Counted from the first letter of the stretch, positions 28,789 through 37,774 are shown. The stretch is DNA of 64,000 nt from an uncultured Veillonellaceae bacterium (GCA_902801565.1 CADCIX010000002.1:110476-174475), one strand, 5' to 3'. Program-made: numbers and translations. Notes: generated by a model not told the origin, from the letters alone.

Positions 28789-28801
28789 TTATGTAATCTT
28801 G

Positions 28802-28829
28802 GAGCAGGTCGCTTGACCTGCTCTTTTTG
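28802..28829 (+). terminator. Intrinsic terminator
   Basis: GAGCAGGTC-GCTT-GACCTGCTC followed by TTTTTG. Confidence 0.9.
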
Positions 28830-28835
28830 TTTTGA

Positions 28836-29048
28836 ATCCGTTTAGGTTATAACGAGGCAAGAAATGTCCTGGAGCGTGGATATTCGTCTGATGTAATAGG
28901 CTGGGGTATCAAGACGCTCCGCGTACAGGGCGTCTTGGAAGAGTTCGATGAGCGGCTGTGGGGCTGGATGGTGGACTATATGACGGTGGGGGGTGGATGG
29001 CGACATGAGGGTGATGTTTCGCGATGGGACAGGATGGAGGCGTATTGA
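28836..29048 (+). pseudogene. Remnant of a recombinase C-terminus
   Basis: This frame is open for about 70 codons from the stop at 28833 to TGA at 29046 but has no credible start. The segment ending GVLEEFDERLWGWMVDYMTV resembles the EEFDExLW...V-TV stretch common at the C-terminus of large serine recombinases. I read it as the tail of a degraded recombinase gene. The remaining 170 bases up to 29217 show no feature. Its place beside a toxin-antitoxin pair and a truncated HTH gene fits a decayed mobile element. Confidence 0.4.
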
Positions 29049-29217
29049 CGAGCATCGTAGAAAAATCTCAGGAGAGCAGGAATCGGCAAGAAAGTGCAGA
29101 ATATAAATAGTGAGGCAATATGATTTGCCGCTATGACCTCACATCGAATTATACTTGGAGCTTCCTGGCTAATTGTTTGGGCTTGGAAATACTATAGAGA
29201 GGAATGAGGTGGTTAGC

Positions 29218-29418
29218 ATGACGAAAACAGTTGCGGTTCGAAAGGATAAGCTGAAAGGCATTTTCGATACGGACAGTTTGAAGGGAAATGCCTTTAAGGT
29301 GACGATAACACCAATTTCCGAGGAAGAAGCTGACGAGATCGAGTTCAAAAGTCTGAAAGGCATTGCCGGCAGACCTTTGGATGCGGATGAGGTCAGAAAG
29401 GAAAGACTGGGATTATGA
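29218..29418 (+). CDS. Antitoxin partner of the PIN toxin
   Basis: A 66-residue protein with a short basic N-terminus (VAVRKDKLKGIFD) and an acidic middle (ISEEEADEIEF), a composition common in antitoxins. It has no clear HTH or AbrB motif. It overlaps the downstream PIN gene by four bases (ATGA). GAGGTGG lies 6 bases before ATG 29218. The function is inferred from gene pairing. Confidence 0.7.
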   Translation: MTKTVAVRKDKLKGIFDTDSLKGNAFKVTITPISEEEADEIEFKSLKGIAGRPLDADEVRKERLGL

Positions 29419-29837
29419 GGGTACTGTTGGACACGAACATCGTACTGGATTACCTTGGAGCAAATCAGGGCTTTACAGAAGATGCGGATAAAGTCTTTGA
29501 CTTGGCGGCTAAGAGGAAAGATATCAAACTGGTGTCCTCGTCGGCGATTACAGATATTCTGTATGTACTGCGCCGAGCGGTTAAGGATCGCAGTCTTGTC
29601 AAAGAAAAATATGAGAGCTTCCGAAAAAAGATTAGTATTCTTTCAGTCACAGAAAAGGATATTGATACTGCTTTTGCCAGGGATTGGAAGGATTTCGAGG
29701 ATGCAGTGCAGTACACTGTGGCTGAGTCAAACGGTGTGAATTGTATTATCACTCGGAACAAGGGCGATTTTGAGGAAAATGTGATTCCATGCTACAGCCC
29801 ACAGGAGTTTTTGGAGAAATATCGGAAAGGGATTTGA
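29415..29837 (+). CDS. PIN-domain toxin (VapC-like ribonuclease)
   Basis: A 140-residue PIN protein. It begins with the strand and first acidic ligand in VLLDTNIVLDYL (Asp6), has the second region around DFEDAVQYTVAE (about residues 96-107) and the closing ITRNKGDFEE. PIN toxins cleave tRNA or mRNA when their antitoxin is lost. The gene follows its antitoxin with an ATGA overlap. The pair sits in a decayed island upstream of tRNA-Leu. Confidence 0.87.
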   Translation: MRVLLDTNIVLDYLGANQGFTEDADKVFDLAAKRKDIKLVSSSAITDILYVLRRAVKDRSLVKEKYESFRKKISILSVTEKDIDTAFARDWKDFEDAVQYTVAESNGVNCIITRNKGDFEENVIPCYSPQEFLEKYRKGI

Positions 29838-29960
29838 CGATGTACCAAGGGAGGCTGTCGCCGCAGAGGCAGGGCAATCAGCCAGGCTGTATGCAATGTG
29901 ACGCAGGATAGATTTGATGACGGACAGGAAGCTTGTCTCACACGAGCGCGGAGGACATTC

Positions 29961-30266
29961 ATGATAAAAGACGATCTGACGAGGGAACTCGACCTTTACA
30001 TTAAGCAGAAGTATCGCTCGGAAGGTTTCAAACTCAAGGACTTCATCGGTGGCATGGACCCTGCCTATGCCACGGGTGGGCATCCTGGCGGCGCAAAGTG
30101 GTCGTTGGATTTTCTGTTGAAGAAGATGGAGATGTCTTTCTCAGAGAAACTTATAAAGCTGATTGAGAAGAAAGGCAGAAAGCCCTCTGAGGTGTATACC
30201 AAGGCCGGTGTCACCAAAGCACATTTCTCAAAAATCAAGGCAGACAGTGGATATCATCCTAAGTGA
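29961..30266 (+). CDS. HTH-type protein, probably truncated at the C-terminus
   Basis: A 101-residue protein whose C-terminal half resembles the start of an XRE-like HTH region (KLIEKKGRKPSEVYTKAGVT, then AHFSKIKADSGYHPK). Related proteins normally continue for another 60-80 residues after the YxPxK point, but here the frame ends at TGA 30264-30266. Two further stops follow within 15 bases. It is probably a truncated gene, although a short functional protein cannot be excluded. GGAGG lies 6 bases before ATG 29961. Confidence 0.5.
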   Translation: MIKDDLTRELDLYIKQKYRSEGFKLKDFIGGMDPAYATGGHPGGAKWSLDFLLKKMEMSFSEKLIKLIEKKGRKPSEVYTKAGVTKAHFSKIKADSGYHPK

Positions 30267-30333
30267 GTTGAAACATGAAATTCTCAGGAAAACGCTCGAT
30301 ATAGCATAAAATCATCGTTTTCTTTGTTTTTCC

Positions 30334-30363
30334 TTGACATACCTGAAACAAACATGCTATACT
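30334..30363 (+). promoter_or_regulatory. tRNA-Leu promoter
   Basis: Perfect TTGACA (30334-30339), 18 bases, TATACT (30358-30363) with a TGC extended -10, about 20 bases before the tRNA. Confidence 0.8.
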
Positions 30364-30382
30364 ATGCAGGTATTCAGCACGT

Positions 30383-30469
30383 GCCGAAGTGGCGGAATTG
30401 GCAGACGCAGCAGACTCAAAATCTGCCGTTGGCAACAACGTGCCGGTTCAAGTCCGGCCTTCGGCACCA
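30383..30469 (+). tRNA. tRNA-Leu (anticodon CAA)
   Basis: An 87-nucleotide class II tRNA. The acceptor arm GCCGAAG/CTTCGGC is followed by discriminator A and encoded CCA. The D-arm is TGGCGGAATTGGCA. The anticodon stem GCAGA/TCTGC holds loop CTCAAAA, giving anticodon CAA for UUG codons. A long variable arm and a GGTTCAAGTCC T-arm are present. Confidence 0.96.
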
Positions 30470-30480
30470 TATGAAAACAC

Positions 30481-30515
30481 AGGCTTCCGAGCAAATCGGA
30501 AGCCTTTTCTTTTTA
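30481..30515 (+). terminator. tRNA-Leu terminator
   Basis: AGGCTTCCGA-GCAAA-TCGGAAGCCT followed by TTTCTTTTT. Confidence 0.92.
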
Positions 30516-30586
30516 TGACATATTTTAAGATGTTATAGTCTTATTAAAGTGGATAATATATTTTTTTAGTTTATATAAAGTTTTTA

Positions 30587-30614
30587 TTGACAAAAAAATC
30601 TCATAGGATATACT
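30587..30614 (+). promoter_or_regulatory. Promoter of the MATE exporter gene
   Basis: Perfect TTGACA (30587-30592), 16 bases, TATACT (30609-30614), in an A/T-rich stretch. Confidence 0.7.
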
Positions 30615-30662
30615 GAAGACATCAACATATTTTCATTCATTCTATTAATTTTGAGGTGCAGC

Positions 30663-31985
30663 ATGTCTTTGCTAGAGAGAAAAATCACCCACACATCCCT
30701 TGTAGGATTTGCGTGGCCAACCATTCTTTCCTATATATTTGTGAACATCTATTTCATCATCGACGGAGTTTTTGTTTCCCAGGCATTGGGGACTTCGGCT
30801 TTGGCTGCTGTGAATATCACCATGCCTGTCTTCGGTGCCGTCATGGCCATTGCCACCATGATCGGCACGGGCGGAAGTGCTTTGATCGCTTCCATGATTG
30901 GGGAGAGAAAACTGCAGGAGGCACGGCGGGGCTTTTCCCTGCTGGTGCTTTTCTGTCTGGCCAGCAGCGGATTCCTTTCCCTCGTGGGATTATTTTTCCA
31001 AGAGCCCCTTTTGCATCTCCTTGGAGCGGAAGATGGAGTTCAGGAGCTTTGCCGTGCCTATCTGCTGCCTCTGCTGGCAACTGCGCCCTTCATGCTGGCA
31101 GGAATGGTGCTGGACAGTTTCTTTGTGGTGGAGGGGAGGCCGCGTTTCTCCATGGCTTCCGTGCTGCTTGGTGGAACGGTCAATGTTGCCCTGGACTGCC
31201 TGTTCCTCTTTGTCCTTGGCATGGGCATGGAGGGTGCCGCCTGGGCCACCGGCATTGGCTACTCCCTGTCTGTCCTGATCGGGCTGGGCTATTTCGGGCT
31301 CTGGCGCAAGGGGACGCTTCGCCTGGTGCGTCCGACGGCGGATTGGAAGATCGTGGGCAAGTCCATGTCCAACGGCATGTCGGAAATCGTGGTCATGCTG
31401 TCGGGCAGCGTCATCATCGTCGTCATGAATCATACACTGATGGCCCTGGCCGGGGAGGATGGCGTGGCTGCGGCATCCATCATCCAGTACACCGAGGAAC
31501 TGCTGTCCGCCATCTATCTGGGATATGCCGAGGGGGTCGCGCCACTGATGAGTTATCGCCAGGGCACGGGGGAATGGGAAAAGGTGCAGTGCATCTACAG
31601 GTACAGCTTGCATATCATCACAGCTTTTGCCATCGCGGCATTCCTGTCGAGCTTCCTCGTTGCCCGTCCCCTTATCATGGTTTTTGCAGGAGATGCGTCG
31701 GCGGTCTATGATATGGCCATGCATGGCTTTCACATTTTTGCGGTGAGTTTCCTGTTCATGGGCTTCAACACCTATTCCTCGTCGCTGTTTACGGCCTTGA
31801 ACGACGGCAGGACCTCGGCCCTTCTGTCGGCAGGACACTCTCTGTGCTTCCTTGTCTGTCTGCTGCTTCTTTCCTGCACCCTGGGGCTGGACGGTGTATG
31901 GCTGGCGCAGCCGGTGGCAGAATTCCTGGCTTTGCTGATGGCCGTGAGCTGTTTCCGGCGCTTGAATGCCATAGAGTATTGCTGA
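30663..31985 (+). CDS. MATE-family efflux transporter
   Basis: A 440-residue membrane protein with twelve hydrophobic segments in two related halves, as in MATE/DinF/NorM drug or metabolite exporters driven by Na+ or H+. The N-terminal TSLVGFAWPTILSYIFVNIY and the repeated NGMSEIVVMLSG segment in the second half are typical. ATG 30663 has GAGGTG 4-5 bases upstream. It is a single-gene unit with its own promoter and terminator; the substrate is unknown. Confidence 0.88.
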   Translation: MSLLERKITHTSLVGFAWPTILSYIFVNIYFIIDGVFVSQALGTSALAAVNITMPVFGAVMAIATMIGTGGSALIASMIGERKLQEARRGFSLLVLFCLASSGFLSLVGLFFQEPLLHLLGAEDGVQELCRAYLLPLLATAPFMLAGMVLDSFFVVEGRPRFSMASVLLGGTVNVALDCLFLFVLGMGMEGAAWATGIGYSLSVLIGLGYFGLWRKGTLRLVRPTADWKIVGKSMSNGMSEIVVMLSGSVIIVVMNHTLMALAGEDGVAAASIIQYTEELLSAIYLGYAEGVAPLMSYRQGTGEWEKVQCIYRYSLHIITAFAIAAFLSSFLVARPLIMVFAGDASAVYDMAMHGFHIFAVSFLFMGFNTYSSSLFTALNDGRTSALLSAGHSLCFLVCLLLLSCTLGLDGVWLAQPVAEFLALLMAVSCFRRLNAIEYC

Positions 31986-32004
31986 TATAGTTTTAACACG
32001 CCAT

Positions 32005-32046
32005 AAGGAAACACTGGATTTGCCCAGTGTTTCCTTAAAGTTTTTC
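32005..32046 (+). terminator. Intrinsic terminator of the MATE gene
   Basis: A 13-bp stem AAGGAAACACTGG / CCAGTGTTTCCTT, then AAAGTTTTTC. Confidence 0.8.
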
Positions 32047-32171
32047 AGAATGGTCTTGACAATGAAACCGCTATAATGTACCGTAAATTTAGAGCAATAT
32101 ATCTATATATGAAACATATAAGGACATTGTTCTTAAGATGATAGCGTGGGATGAAAAGAAAGGGGCGGCCT

Positions 32172-33260
32172 GTGAAGAAAATCGTTCTGGTGGTATTTCT
32201 GATTTTCGCGGCGGCTATTGCGGGAATCCTCTTGAGCAGCTACGACTTGTCCAGCCTGAATACGGATGACAACCCAACCAAGGTCGGCTTGCTTTTGAGC
32301 GGATCCCGTTCGGATTGCAGCTATAACCAGGCGCATTATGAGGCACTGGAATCCCTGCAGGATGACTTGAATCTTGAGATTGTCTGCCGGGAGGACGTGA
32401 AGGCCGATTGTTCCAGGGAGATTGCATCCCTTATTGAGGAGGGATGCAAGATTATCGTGGGAGTGTCCTTTGAGTTCGGGGAAGCCATGGAAAAAGCCGC
32501 AAGGGAACATCCGGAGATCTATTTCTTACATGCCACGGGCAACGGCCATAGCAGCAATCTTTCCTCATTCTTTGGCAGGATGTACCAGGCACGCTATCTT
32601 TCGGGCATGGTGGCAGGGATGCGGACGGAGACAGGGGCGATTGGCTATGTGGCGGCTTTCCCCATCCCGGAGGTGGTACGGGGCATCAATGCCTTTGCGC
32701 TGGGGGCGAGGAGTGTCCGCCCGGATGCCCATGTCTACGTGCGCTACTGCGACTCCTGGACGGCGGATGCTCCTGCCGGGAAAGCGTTTCTTGATTTGCT
32801 GGACAGGCACCCCATCGATGTCATCTCCCTGCATACGGATTCTCTCCAGCCATACAAGGAGGCAGAGGAACGGGGCGTGTGGTCTGTGGGCTACAATATG
32901 GACAATGCCAGCCTTTTCCCCAAAACCTACCTGATTGCCTGCATCTGGAAATGGGATGTGTATTACCGCCAGGAGATTGCGCGTTGCCTCCAGGGAAATT
33001 TTCATGGACGCCATGTGTGGATGGAATGGGAGGATGGAATCGTCGCCCTTTCGGACTTCACCAGGAATGTGAAGGAAGGGACGCAGCCTGTCGTGCGGGT
33101 AGCCAATGAAAAACTGCGGAGCCGGGAGTTTGACGTATTTTATGGCCCGATTCTGGACAACATGGGGAATCTTCGCGTAGAGGCAGGCGAATCCATGTCG
33201 GACGATGAGATGCAGAACAGCTTTGATTGGTATGTGGAGGGTGTGACTGTTGAACAGTAA
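32172..33260 (+). CDS. Membrane-anchored BMP-family binding protein 1
   Basis: About 362 residues: an N-terminal membrane anchor (KKIVLVVFLIFAAAIAGILL, no lipobox Cys), then a periplasmic two-lobe domain of the BMP/Med type. The conserved core FFGRMYQARYLSGMVAG (about residues 132-148) and GAIGYVAAFP resemble nucleoside-binding BMP lipoproteins. No ABC permease or ATPase is nearby. Instead a related protein and three hybrid kinases follow, so it probably acts as a periplasmic ligand sensor. GTG 32172 has AAGGGG 6 bases upstream; ATG 32151 would add seven residues without a ribosome site. Confidence 0.75.
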   Translation: MKKIVLVVFLIFAAAIAGILLSSYDLSSLNTDDNPTKVGLLLSGSRSDCSYNQAHYEALESLQDDLNLEIVCREDVKADCSREIASLIEEGCKIIVGVSFEFGEAMEKAAREHPEIYFLHATGNGHSSNLSSFFGRMYQARYLSGMVAGMRTETGAIGYVAAFPIPEVVRGINAFALGARSVRPDAHVYVRYCDSWTADAPAGKAFLDLLDRHPIDVISLHTDSLQPYKEAEERGVWSVGYNMDNASLFPKTYLIACIWKWDVYYRQEIARCLQGNFHGRHVWMEWEDGIVALSDFTRNVKEGTQPVVRVANEKLRSREFDVFYGPILDNMGNLRVEAGESMSDDEMQNSFDWYVEGVTVEQ

Positions 33261-34350
33261 GGGATGGATGAGACGCGAGCTTCCTCTTCTGCTGGTGGTT
33301 CTTGTCCTCATCGTGATTGTAGTCGTGATACGGAGCTTCAAGATCCCGGACACGGGCAGACAAAACGTGGCCGGTCTCGTCCTGATTGGCTCGAGGGCAG
33401 ACCATGGATGGAACGAGAGCCATTACAGGGGCCTTCTGCATGCCTGTGAACAGTATGGGTGCGTACTTCTGGTGCGTGAAAACGTGCCGGAAGATGAGCA
33501 GTTGCTGTCAGATGCTGTCCATGATCTGATTGGCGAAGGGGCGAATGCCATTTATCTGACCAGCTATGGTTATGGGAAATACGCGGACGAGCTTGCCAGG
33601 AAGTACCCCCAGGTCGCTTTCTTTTCTATTTCCGGACGGGGTGAAACCAAAAACAGCACCGTCTATTTTGCCCGGTTGTATCAGGCACGCTATCTGGCGG
33701 GCATTGTGGCGGGCAGTGAAAGCCGGACGGGACTGCTGGGCTATGTGGCTGCCATGCCGAATGCACAGACCAATCGTTCGATCAACGCCTATGCACTGGG
33801 TATGCGCGTCGCCAACCCAAAGGCGCGGCTCATCGTCCGTTTCACCGGGAGCTGGAATGACGAGGAGAAGGAACGGGAGAGTGTTGACCGTTTGGCTGAC
33901 AAGGGAGTGGATGTCATCACCTATCATGAGGACAGATCCTATGCCGTGAAGGAGGCAGAGCGCCTGGGGCTTTTCAGCATTGGTTACGACAGTGTGTATG
34001 AGCAGTACTCCGATCGTTTCCTGACGGCGGTGCTGTACGACTGGGAGGCAATCTATGAGAAGGTGATGGGGGATTATTTGAGTGGAAGGGCGAATCTGCC
34101 CCGATATTACTGGAGTGACCTGTCAGAACAAGGCGTCAATTTGCAGCCGGCATCCCCTCTCGTGCAGGACAGGACACTTGCAATGGTGGAGCAGGAAGAG
34201 ATGCGCATCCGGAAGGGCTGGGACGTGTTTTCCGGCGTGATCTACGACAAAGAAGGAACGCTTCGCTGCGCGGAGGACGAAAAAATCAGTGACCATGAGC
34301 TCTTTACCGGCATGGACTGGTTCGTTGAGGGGGTAGAGATAGATGGGTAG
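33250..34350 (+). CDS. Membrane-anchored BMP-family binding protein 2
   Basis: About 366 residues, a paralogue of the preceding gene: N-terminal anchor (LPLLLVVLVLIVIVVVI), then a BMP-type periplasmic domain with YFARLYQARYLAGIVAG and GLLGYVAAMPNAQTNRSINAYALG. The two proteins share the layout and the closing D-W-[FY]-V-E-G-V segment. It overlaps the first gene by 11 bases and the kinase gene by 8 bases, implying coupled translation and a joint function. TTG 33250 has GGAGGG upstream; ATG 33268 with AAGGGA is an equally plausible start. Confidence 0.75.
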   Translation: MNSKGWMRRELPLLLVVLVLIVIVVVIRSFKIPDTGRQNVAGLVLIGSRADHGWNESHYRGLLHACEQYGCVLLVRENVPEDEQLLSDAVHDLIGEGANAIYLTSYGYGKYADELARKYPQVAFFSISGRGETKNSTVYFARLYQARYLAGIVAGSESRTGLLGYVAAMPNAQTNRSINAYALGMRVANPKARLIVRFTGSWNDEEKERESVDRLADKGVDVITYHEDRSYAVKEAERLGLFSIGYDSVYEQYSDRFLTAVLYDWEAIYEKVMGDYLSGRANLPRYYWSDLSEQGVNLQPASPLVQDRTLAMVEQEEMRIRKGWDVFSGVIYDKEGTLRCAEDEKISDHELFTGMDWFVEGVEIDG

Positions 34351-36928
34351 CCAGAACTTGCGTCTGGGAAAGAGAAGCCATTTTCTTATCGCTTTCTTTT
34401 TTGCGATGGCATTGCTGCTTGTGGGAGTGCTGTTCCAGGATCGGATGAGCGAACTGCTGACCTATTATACCGAGAACCAGACGAAGCGGCAGGCAGAGAC
34501 GCTGGCAAGCCAGGCGGCGGAGAAACTGGGGACGGAGCTTGAGAACCTCGACTATATCGCCTCCAAGATAGAAGCCAATCCGGGGGAAATCGAAAGGCTC
34601 ATGCCGCTGGTATTCAATGAGGCCGGGGTGAAACAGGGGCTTCTGGCCATCGATGGGCATGCGATCTTTGGCGACAGTTTGTCCCTGCGCGCCTTTGATG
34701 GAATACAGACCTCCTTCCGTGGGAAGAGCGCTGTCACCTTTGTTCGGGATCAGGGCATCCTGTTCACTTGCCCGGTGTTCCATGGAAAGAATATCAAGTA
34801 TGTCCTTTATCGGCTTTACCCGATGGAGACCATCAAGAATCGTTTTTCCATCAGCTGCTATGATGACATCGGCAGGATGTGTGTCGTCACACGGGATGGG
34901 GATATTGTCATTCCCTTTGCGCAAGTTGACGGGGAAGATGTTTCCTTCCTTCAGAGCGGGGAATTCAGGGAATTGTTCCAGTCCATGCATCAGGAGATGG
35001 AGATTTCTGTGGCGGCTGCCCGTACCGTCCATACGGAGCGGGGCGAGCTGATTCTGTTTGGCGCGGAAATTCCCGGCATGGATTATCTGGTTGCCGGGTT
35101 CGTGCCGAAGGAAAAAGCTGCCGAGGGCATAGGAAACCTCACACACTTGGTTGTCTGGGTCTTTGGATTGCTGCTATTGCTTATCGCCTTGGGAGCTGTA
35201 TATCTGGTCCAGGTCCGGGGCAAGATCGATGAGAGCGAGGCGCTCGGGCGTGCAAAGGCGGCAGCCGAGGAGGCTTCCCGTGCCAAGAGCGATTTCCTTG
35301 CCAATATGTCCCATGAGATACGCACGCCGATCAATGTGGTGCTCGGCCTGAACGAGGTCATCCTGCGGGAATGCGGGGACAAGAACATCCTCTCCTATGC
35401 GGAAGGCGTAAAGACTGCAGGAAACACGTTGCTGGGACTGGTCAACGACATTCTCGACTTTTCAAAGATCGAGGCAGGAAAGATGGAGATTGCTCCTGTG
35501 GAATATGATATTTCCTTCCTGCTCAATGATCTGGTGAACATGATCCGGACCAAGGCGGACGAAAAGGGACTTGCCTTTACGGTGGACGTTGACAGGGAAA
35601 TCCCAAAGTTCCTTTATGGCGATGAGGTCCGCGTCAAGCAGGTCATCACGAACATCCTGACCAATGCGGTGAAATATACGGAAGAAGGAGGCGTGACCTT
35701 TTCCGTGGGCTTCGAGCATTGCGAGGAGAATCCGGGCAGCGTGATCCTTCTTGTGGCGGTTAAGGATACAGGAATCGGCATCAAGCCGGAGGACATCAGC
35801 AAGCTGTTTTCCAAATTCGACCGCATCGAGGAAAAGCGCAACCGTCATGTGGAGGGAACGGGCCTTGGCATGGCCATCACACAGAATCTGCTGAATATGA
35901 TGGGAACCTCCCTGCAAGTGGAAAGCACCTATGGTCTCGGCTCGAAATTCTATTTCCGGCTGGAGCAGGATGTGGTCAAATGGGAGCCTTTGGGCGATTA
36001 CGAGGCATCTTCCCGTATGCTTTTGGACAAGTGTGAGAATTATCGGGAGAAATTCACGGCCCCGGATGCCTGTGTTCTCATGGTGGATGACAATGCGATG
36101 AACCTCCTGGTGTTCAAGAGCCTGCTGAAGCAGACCCAGGTGAAGATCGATACGGCGAATGATGGGGATGAGGGGCTTTTCCTGGCACGAAAAAAGAAAT
36201 ACGACCTCATCTTCCTTGACCACATGATGCCGGGGAAGGATGGAATCGAGACCTTGCGCGAGATGCGGGAGGACATGAACGGCCTGAACAGCAATACCCC
36301 GGCCATCTGTCTCACTGCCAATGCCATTTCTGGCGCACGGGAGCAGTATATCGCTGCGGGCTTTGACGAGTACCTGACGAAGCCCATTGATTCCGGCAAA
36401 CTGGAAGACGTGCTGATGGAATACCTGCCGAAGAAAGTTGTCGGGGCAAACAGCGAAGAGAAGGTTTCCCAGGAAGATTCCCGGAATGACTCCAAGGATG
36501 ACACTAAAGATGACGTTAAAGATGACATCAAGGATGACTCCAGGGAGATTCCTGAAATCCTTGCGCCCCTCAAGAAATTGGATTGGCTTGATGTTCGTAC
36601 CGGCATGCTGAACAGCGGGGATCTTGAGACCTATCTATCGCTGCTCAAGATCTTTTCCGGGACAATCGACGCAAAGGCGAAGGAAATCGAGGACTTTTAC
36701 ACCACCGGGAACTGGAAGGATTATGTCATCAAGATCCATGCGATGAAAAGCTCGGCGCGGCTCGTTGGGGCCAAGGACTTCGGCGAGGAAGCGCAGAAGC
36801 TGGAGAATGCCGGAAAGAGCGAGGATATGGACTATATCCATGCGCATCACGCAGCCCTGATGGAGACCTACCGAAGCTTCCAGGCACCGCTAGCCGAGTT
36901 TTGCGCGTCATTGGAGTCTGAATCATGA
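34343..36928 (+). CDS. Hybrid sensor histidine kinase 1 (HisKA-HATPase-REC-HPt)
   Basis: 861 residues: membrane helix (about 13-30), extracytoplasmic Cache-like domain (about 31-265), second helix (about 268-290), HisKA with phospho-His324 in NMSHEIRTPIN, HATPase (N-box NILTNAVKYT), receiver with Asp626 in LIFLDHMMPGKDG, and an HPt domain with His799 in IHAMKSSAR. A Lys-Asp-Asp repeat linker joins REC and HPt. It probably receives a signal from the two BMP proteins encoded just upstream. It lacks the helical tail of the next two kinases. The stop overlaps the following lipoprotein gene (ATGA). Confidence 0.92.
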   Translation: MGSQNLRLGKRSHFLIAFFFAMALLLVGVLFQDRMSELLTYYTENQTKRQAETLASQAAEKLGTELENLDYIASKIEANPGEIERLMPLVFNEAGVKQGLLAIDGHAIFGDSLSLRAFDGIQTSFRGKSAVTFVRDQGILFTCPVFHGKNIKYVLYRLYPMETIKNRFSISCYDDIGRMCVVTRDGDIVIPFAQVDGEDVSFLQSGEFRELFQSMHQEMEISVAAARTVHTERGELILFGAEIPGMDYLVAGFVPKEKAAEGIGNLTHLVVWVFGLLLLLIALGAVYLVQVRGKIDESEALGRAKAAAEEASRAKSDFLANMSHEIRTPINVVLGLNEVILRECGDKNILSYAEGVKTAGNTLLGLVNDILDFSKIEAGKMEIAPVEYDISFLLNDLVNMIRTKADEKGLAFTVDVDREIPKFLYGDEVRVKQVITNILTNAVKYTEEGGVTFSVGFEHCEENPGSVILLVAVKDTGIGIKPEDISKLFSKFDRIEEKRNRHVEGTGLGMAITQNLLNMMGTSLQVESTYGLGSKFYFRLEQDVVKWEPLGDYEASSRMLLDKCENYREKFTAPDACVLMVDDNAMNLLVFKSLLKQTQVKIDTANDGDEGLFLARKKKYDLIFLDHMMPGKDGIETLREMREDMNGLNSNTPAICLTANAISGAREQYIAAGFDEYLTKPIDSGKLEDVLMEYLPKKVVGANSEEKVSQEDSRNDSKDDTKDDVKDDIKDDSREIPEILAPLKKLDWLDVRTGMLNSGDLETYLSLLKIFSGTIDAKAKEIEDFYTTGNWKDYVIKIHAMKSSARLVGAKDFGEEAQKLENAGKSEDMDYIHAHHAALMETYRSFQAPLAEFCASLESES
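36486..36539 (+). repeat. Tandem 12-bp coding repeat in the kinase linker
   Basis: Four to five copies of a 12-base unit of the form nnnAAxGATGAC encode Lys-Asp-Asp-X repeats in the linker between the receiver and HPt domains of kinase 1. The two paralogous kinases have unrelated, shorter linkers here. Confidence 0.75.
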
Positions 36929-37749
36929 AGAAGTCGAAATATGCATTTTGGGCCATAGGTGCCGTCCTTGCGGCACTGATGCTGGTTTTCGCCATGGGAT
37001 GCGGAAATGGCCTACGGACGGATGCTCCCGCAAACGACAACTCCCTGCAAAAGGTACTGGATGCCGGGCAGTTCGTCCTCGGCTTTGACGAGAACTTTCC
37101 GCCCATGGGCTTTACCAACGAAAAGGGAGAGATGGTGGGGTTTGACATCGACATGGCCCAGGAAATCTGCAACCGGCTCGGAGTCAAGCTCGTCAAGCAT
37201 CCCATCAAATGGGAGTTCAAGGAAACGGACCTGAACGATGGAACGATAGACTGTATTGCCAGCATGTCGGTGATACCGGAATCCATAGAGGAGATGTGCC
37301 TGTCGGAGCCGTATATAAAAGAAGAGCTCATCTTTGTGGTTCCGGAAAAGAGCACTGTGATGTGGATACGCGACCTCAAGGGCAAGCGGGTCGGCGTGCA
37401 GTCCGGCTCCACGACGCAGGAAGCGCTGGAGGCCATGGATATGTATGAGAGCCTCTCGGTCATAGCCCTTGATGACAATATGGAAGTCCTGCAGCAGCTG
37501 AAGGAAGGAAAGCTGGACGTTGCTTTTGTGGACTCCCCCACAGCCTATTATTTTATGGATTCGAGTGATGAAAGGTATTTTATCCTGGCCGACAGTCTCG
37601 GCATGGAGAAATGGGCATTGGGTTTCAGGAAAGGCGACAAAGAACTGAGGAACAGGGTACAGGAAATCCTCAGCGAGATGAAGGCCGACGGGACACTCGG
37701 CGCAATCTCTGAGAAGTGGTTTGGGAGCAACATCACGACGGTACGATGA
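36925..37749 (+). CDS. SBP family 3 amino-acid-type binding lipoprotein
   Basis: A 274-residue periplasmic binding protein of the GlnH/HisJ type with a lipobox-like LVFAMGC giving a lipid-attached Cys near residue 28. The domain shows FDENFPPMGFTNEKGEMVGFDIDM, LKGKRVGVQSGSTTQE and a C-terminal EKWFG. No transporter genes are adjacent; its neighbours are hybrid kinases with overlapping or closely spaced starts. It is therefore likely a sensor subunit presenting a polar amino acid or similar ligand to kinase 2. Confidence 0.87.
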   Translation: MKKSKYAFWAIGAVLAALMLVFAMGCGNGLRTDAPANDNSLQKVLDAGQFVLGFDENFPPMGFTNEKGEMVGFDIDMAQEICNRLGVKLVKHPIKWEFKETDLNDGTIDCIASMSVIPESIEEMCLSEPYIKEELIFVVPEKSTVMWIRDLKGKRVGVQSGSTTQEALEAMDMYESLSVIALDDNMEVLQQLKEGKLDVAFVDSPTAYYFMDSSDERYFILADSLGMEKWALGFRKGDKELRNRVQEILSEMKADGTLGAISEKWFGSNITTVR

Positions 37750-37774
37750 CTCCTTGAGCGGAGGGTGAGACACT

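Noticed and set aside
32056..32077. Promoter from TTGACA (32056-32061) and TATAAT (32072-32077) before the first BMP gene
   Set aside because: The spacer is only 10 bases, too short for sigmaA. One of the boxes may be used with a poorer partner, but I cannot tell which.
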